Below, one piece after another: positions 21,984 through 23,348 of a stretch of DNA of 23,348 bases. The notes under the pieces are model-generated. The model had not been told where the DNA came from, made no database searches, and worked only from the letters and a program-made list of their open reading frames with translations. A program made the position numbers and the translations under genes. Within the stretch, counting starts at the first letter, position 1. Each line of letters opens with the position of its first letter. The stretch comes from an uncultured Collinsella sp. GTDB lineage: Bacteria; Actinomycetota; Coriobacteriia; Coriobacteriales; Coriobacteriaceae. The stretch spans positions 1 to 23,348 of the forward strand of contig CAUHHV010000028.1 of NCBI GenBank assembly GCA_959606065.1, in the 5' to 3' direction.

Positions 21984-22198
21984 TGAAGCCCGCAGAGATT
22001 CGTGAGCTCTCGGACGCTCAGCTCGTTGAGAAGCTGAAGGAAATGCGCGCCGAGCTCTTTAACCTTCGTTTCCAGATGGCCACCAGCCAGCTGGACAACA
22101 CCGCTCGCGTCAACACCGTGAAGAAGGACATCGCTCGCGTCCTCACGGAGCAGCGCGCCCGCGAGATCGCAGCGGAGAAGTCCGCTGTCGCCGAGTAG
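21983..22198 (+). CDS. rpmC: 50S ribosomal protein L29
   Basis: L29 is a small helical protein beside L23 at the tunnel exit. The 71 residues have the family pattern IRELSDAQLVEKLKEMRAEL, LRFQMATSQLDN and RVNTVKKDIARVLT. ATG 21983 shares a base with the rplP stop, and AAGGAGGAGAAC at the rplP end is the binding site, so translation is coupled. rpsQ follows after 16 bases. Confidence 0.96.
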   Translation: MKPAEIRELSDAQLVEKLKEMRAELFNLRFQMATSQLDNTARVNTVKKDIARVLTEQRAREIAAEKSAVAE

Positions 22199-22214
22199 GA
22201 CCTAAGGAGAGAAC

Positions 22215-22475
22215 ATGACTGATTCGCGTAACTCGCGTAAGGTCCGTACGGGTGTCGTTACCTCCGTCTCCGGTGCCAAGACCATTGTTGTCACCATCAC
22301 CGAGCGCAAGCGTCACCCCAAGTACGGCAAGATGATGACCAGCTCCAAGAAGCTGCACGCTCACGACGAGGAGTGCACGGCTGGCGTGGGCGACACCGTC
22401 CGCGTTATGGAGACCCGTCCTATGTCCAAGATGAAGCGTTGGCGCCTCATCGAGGTCGTCGAGCGCGCTAAATAA
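22215..22475 (+). CDS. rpsQ: 30S ribosomal protein S17
   Basis: S17 is a primary 16S-binding protein with an OB fold. The 86 residues contain RTGVVTSVSGAKTIVVTI, RHPKYGKMM and the signature segment GDTVRVMETRPMSKMKRWRL. AAGGAGAG precedes the ATG. It ends the S10-type block; a 118-base structured gap separates it from rplN. Confidence 0.97.
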   Translation: MTDSRNSRKVRTGVVTSVSGAKTIVVTITERKRHPKYGKMMTSSKKLHAHDEECTAGVGDTVRVMETRPMSKMKRWRLIEVVERAK

Positions 22476-22492
22476 GCAGTCGCTCTTACGAC

Positions 22493-22568
22493 TTGTACGT
22501 TTCCGAAGATGTGCGTATGCCTGGCTTGCATACCACGGGCCGTATAAAGGCTGCGCACCTCTCTTCGG
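22493..22568 (+). promoter_or_regulatory. Possible promoter and three-way-junction leader before rplN
   Basis: TTGTAC (22493-22498) and TATGCC (22516-22521), 17 bases apart, could be a promoter. The RNA could also fold: CCGAAGA (22503-22509) with TCTTCGG (22562-22568), GTGCG (22511-22515) with CGCAC (22554-22558), and inside them TATGC (22516-22520) with GCATA (22528-22532) and GCC (22539-22541) with GGC (22549-22551). The fold ends ten bases before the rplN ribosome binding site (22579-22584). Promoter and fold cannot both act on one transcript, since the -10 lies inside the fold. Confidence 0.45.
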
Positions 22569-22593
22569 TTCTTAGTTCGGAGGAACATCTACC

Positions 22594-22962
22594 ATGATTC
22601 AGATGCAAACCATGCTGAACGTCGCCGACAACTCCGGCGCTCGCAAGATTCGCTGCATCAAGGTGCTTGGCGGTTCCAAGCGTCGTTATGCAGGCATCGG
22701 CGATGTGTTCATCGGTGCTGTCCAGGAGGCTACCCCTGGCGCCAACGTCAAGAAGAAGGACGTTGTCCGTTGCGTCGTCGTTCGCACCGTTAAGGAGATC
22801 CGCCGCAAGGATGGCTCCTACATTCGCTTTGATGAGAACGCCTGCGTTGTCATCAACAACGATGGTTCGCCCGTCGGCACCCGTATCTTCGGGCCCGTCG
22901 CTCGCGAGCTTCGTGACAAGAAGTACATGAAGATCGTCTCGCTCGCTCCCGAGACCCTGTAG
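22594..22962 (+). CDS. rplN: 50S ribosomal protein L14
   Basis: L14 forms an intersubunit bridge and is the contact point for the silencing factor RsfS. The 122 residues are the normal length, starting MIQMQTMLNVADNSGARKIRCIKVLGGSKRRYA in segments typical of the family and ending KKYMKIVSLAPETL. GGAGGA (22579-22584) precedes the ATG by nine bases. It opens the spc-type block. Confidence 0.97.
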   Translation: MIQMQTMLNVADNSGARKIRCIKVLGGSKRRYAGIGDVFIGAVQEATPGANVKKKDVVRCVVVRTVKEIRRKDGSYIRFDENACVVINNDGSPVGTRIFGPVARELRDKKYMKIVSLAPETL

Positions 22963-22975
22963 TTAGGGGAGATAT

Positions 22976-23281
22976 ATGTATATCAAGAAGGGCGATAAGG
23001 TCCAGGTTCTCTCTGGTAAGGATCGCGGCAAGCAGGGCGTTGTCCTGCGTGCTCTCCCCGCCGAGAACAAGGTCGTTGTCGAGGGCGTTTCGGTCGTCAA
23101 GAAGGCCGTCAAGCCCAACGCTGCCAACCAGCAGGGCGGCATCGTTTCGCAGGAGGCTCCCATCGACGCCTCCAACGTCAATCTCGTCTGCCCCGAGTGC
23201 GGTAAGGTTACCCGCGTCGGTCACGAGAAGGACGGCAAGAACAAGCTGCGCGTCTGCAAGAAGTGCGGCCACAAGTTCTAA
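22976..23281 (+). CDS. rplX: 50S ribosomal protein L24 with zinc-ribbon-like tail
   Basis: L24 starts 50S assembly. The 101 residues have the N-terminal KOW segment KKGDKVQVLSGKDRGKQGVV (from residue 4). The C-terminal part has two CxxC pairs, CPECGKVTRV and VCKKCGHKF, which could bind zinc; some L24 proteins have this cysteine-containing form and others have lost it. AGGGGAGA lies just before the ATG. It lies 13 bases after rplN. A terminator follows within 30 bases, where rplE is expected in most bacteria. Confidence 0.96.
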   Translation: MYIKKGDKVQVLSGKDRGKQGVVLRALPAENKVVVEGVSVVKKAVKPNAANQQGGIVSQEAPIDASNVNLVCPECGKVTRVGHEKDGKNKLRVCKKCGHKF

Positions 23282-23307
23282 GCTGCCCGCAACATCAAGT
23301 TGCTAGC

Positions 23308-23341
23308 AAAGGCCCGGATGCCACGGCACCCGGGCCTTTTT
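23308..23341 (+). terminator. Intrinsic terminator after rplX
   Basis: AAAGGCCCGG (23308-23317) pairs with CCGGGCCTTT (23330-23339) around a 12-base loop, followed by TTTTT (23337-23341). It is a strong rho-independent terminator that ends the rplC-rplX ribosomal unit. Confidence 0.93.
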
Positions 23342-23348
23342 CTATCCC

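Noticed and set aside
1..23348. CRISPR arrays, tRNA or rRNA genes, prophage or defence genes
   Set aside because: No regularly spaced repeats, cloverleaf-like sequences, integrase, transposase or toxin-antitoxin-like genes were seen on reading both strands.

Overview
The window is about 60% G+C bacterial DNA, densely coded, with Shine-Dalgarno sequences before nearly every gene. Protein features (high-GC codon choice, a fused AccD-AccA carboxyltransferase, FabK as the only enoyl reductase, ribosomal proteins of actinobacterial flavour) suggest a Coriobacteriia member, most like Collinsella or Olsenella. That placement is inference from gene content and recalled families; no database was searched.

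Layout. (1) 1-3629: str operon rpsL-rpsG-fusA-rpsJ, with a recognisable promoter (31-59) and a strong intrinsic terminator (3588-3629). There is no tuf between fusA and rpsJ. (2) 3682-4458: birA (biotin protein ligase) on the minus strand, divergent from (3) 4635-13809: a complete type II fatty-acid synthesis operon, fabH-acpP-fabK-fabD-fabG-fabF-accB-fabZ-accC-accDA, many genes overlapping or within a few bases. Its control region carries two 18-bp near-identical direct repeats around a -10 element. An orphan PTS EIIC-like membrane protein (13850-15064) follows and the unit ends at a terminator (15102-15134). (4) 15214-17034: a manganese-type cation diffusion facilitator and a histidine phosphatase. 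(5) 17064-17240: a very long, almost perfect inverted repeat (48 uninterrupted base pairs plus 6 more beyond a 2-nt bulge) with a second hairpin in its loop. (6) 17285-23341: the rest of the S10/spc ribosomal protein genes, rplC-rplD-rplW, rplB-rpsS-rplV-rpsC-rplP-rpmC-rpsQ, rplN-rplX, ended by a terminator right after rplX.

How it works together. BirA biotinylates the AccB carrier made by the divergent operon. AccB/AccC/AccDA make malonyl-CoA, FabD loads it onto AcpP, FabH starts chains, and FabF/FabG/FabZ/FabK elongate them. This lipid block separates rpsJ from rplC, which are normally adjacent, so lipid synthesis genes sit inside the ribosomal protein supercluster.

Most notable non-coding structure: a shared motif GGAYACGCCCG-N4-CGTG, with exact spacing, lies upstream of rpsL, rplC and rplB. 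Structured gaps lie before rplC, rplB and rplN, and the long inverted repeat lies at the junction between the inserted block and rplC. No CRISPR array, tRNA, rRNA, transposase or phage gene was seen.
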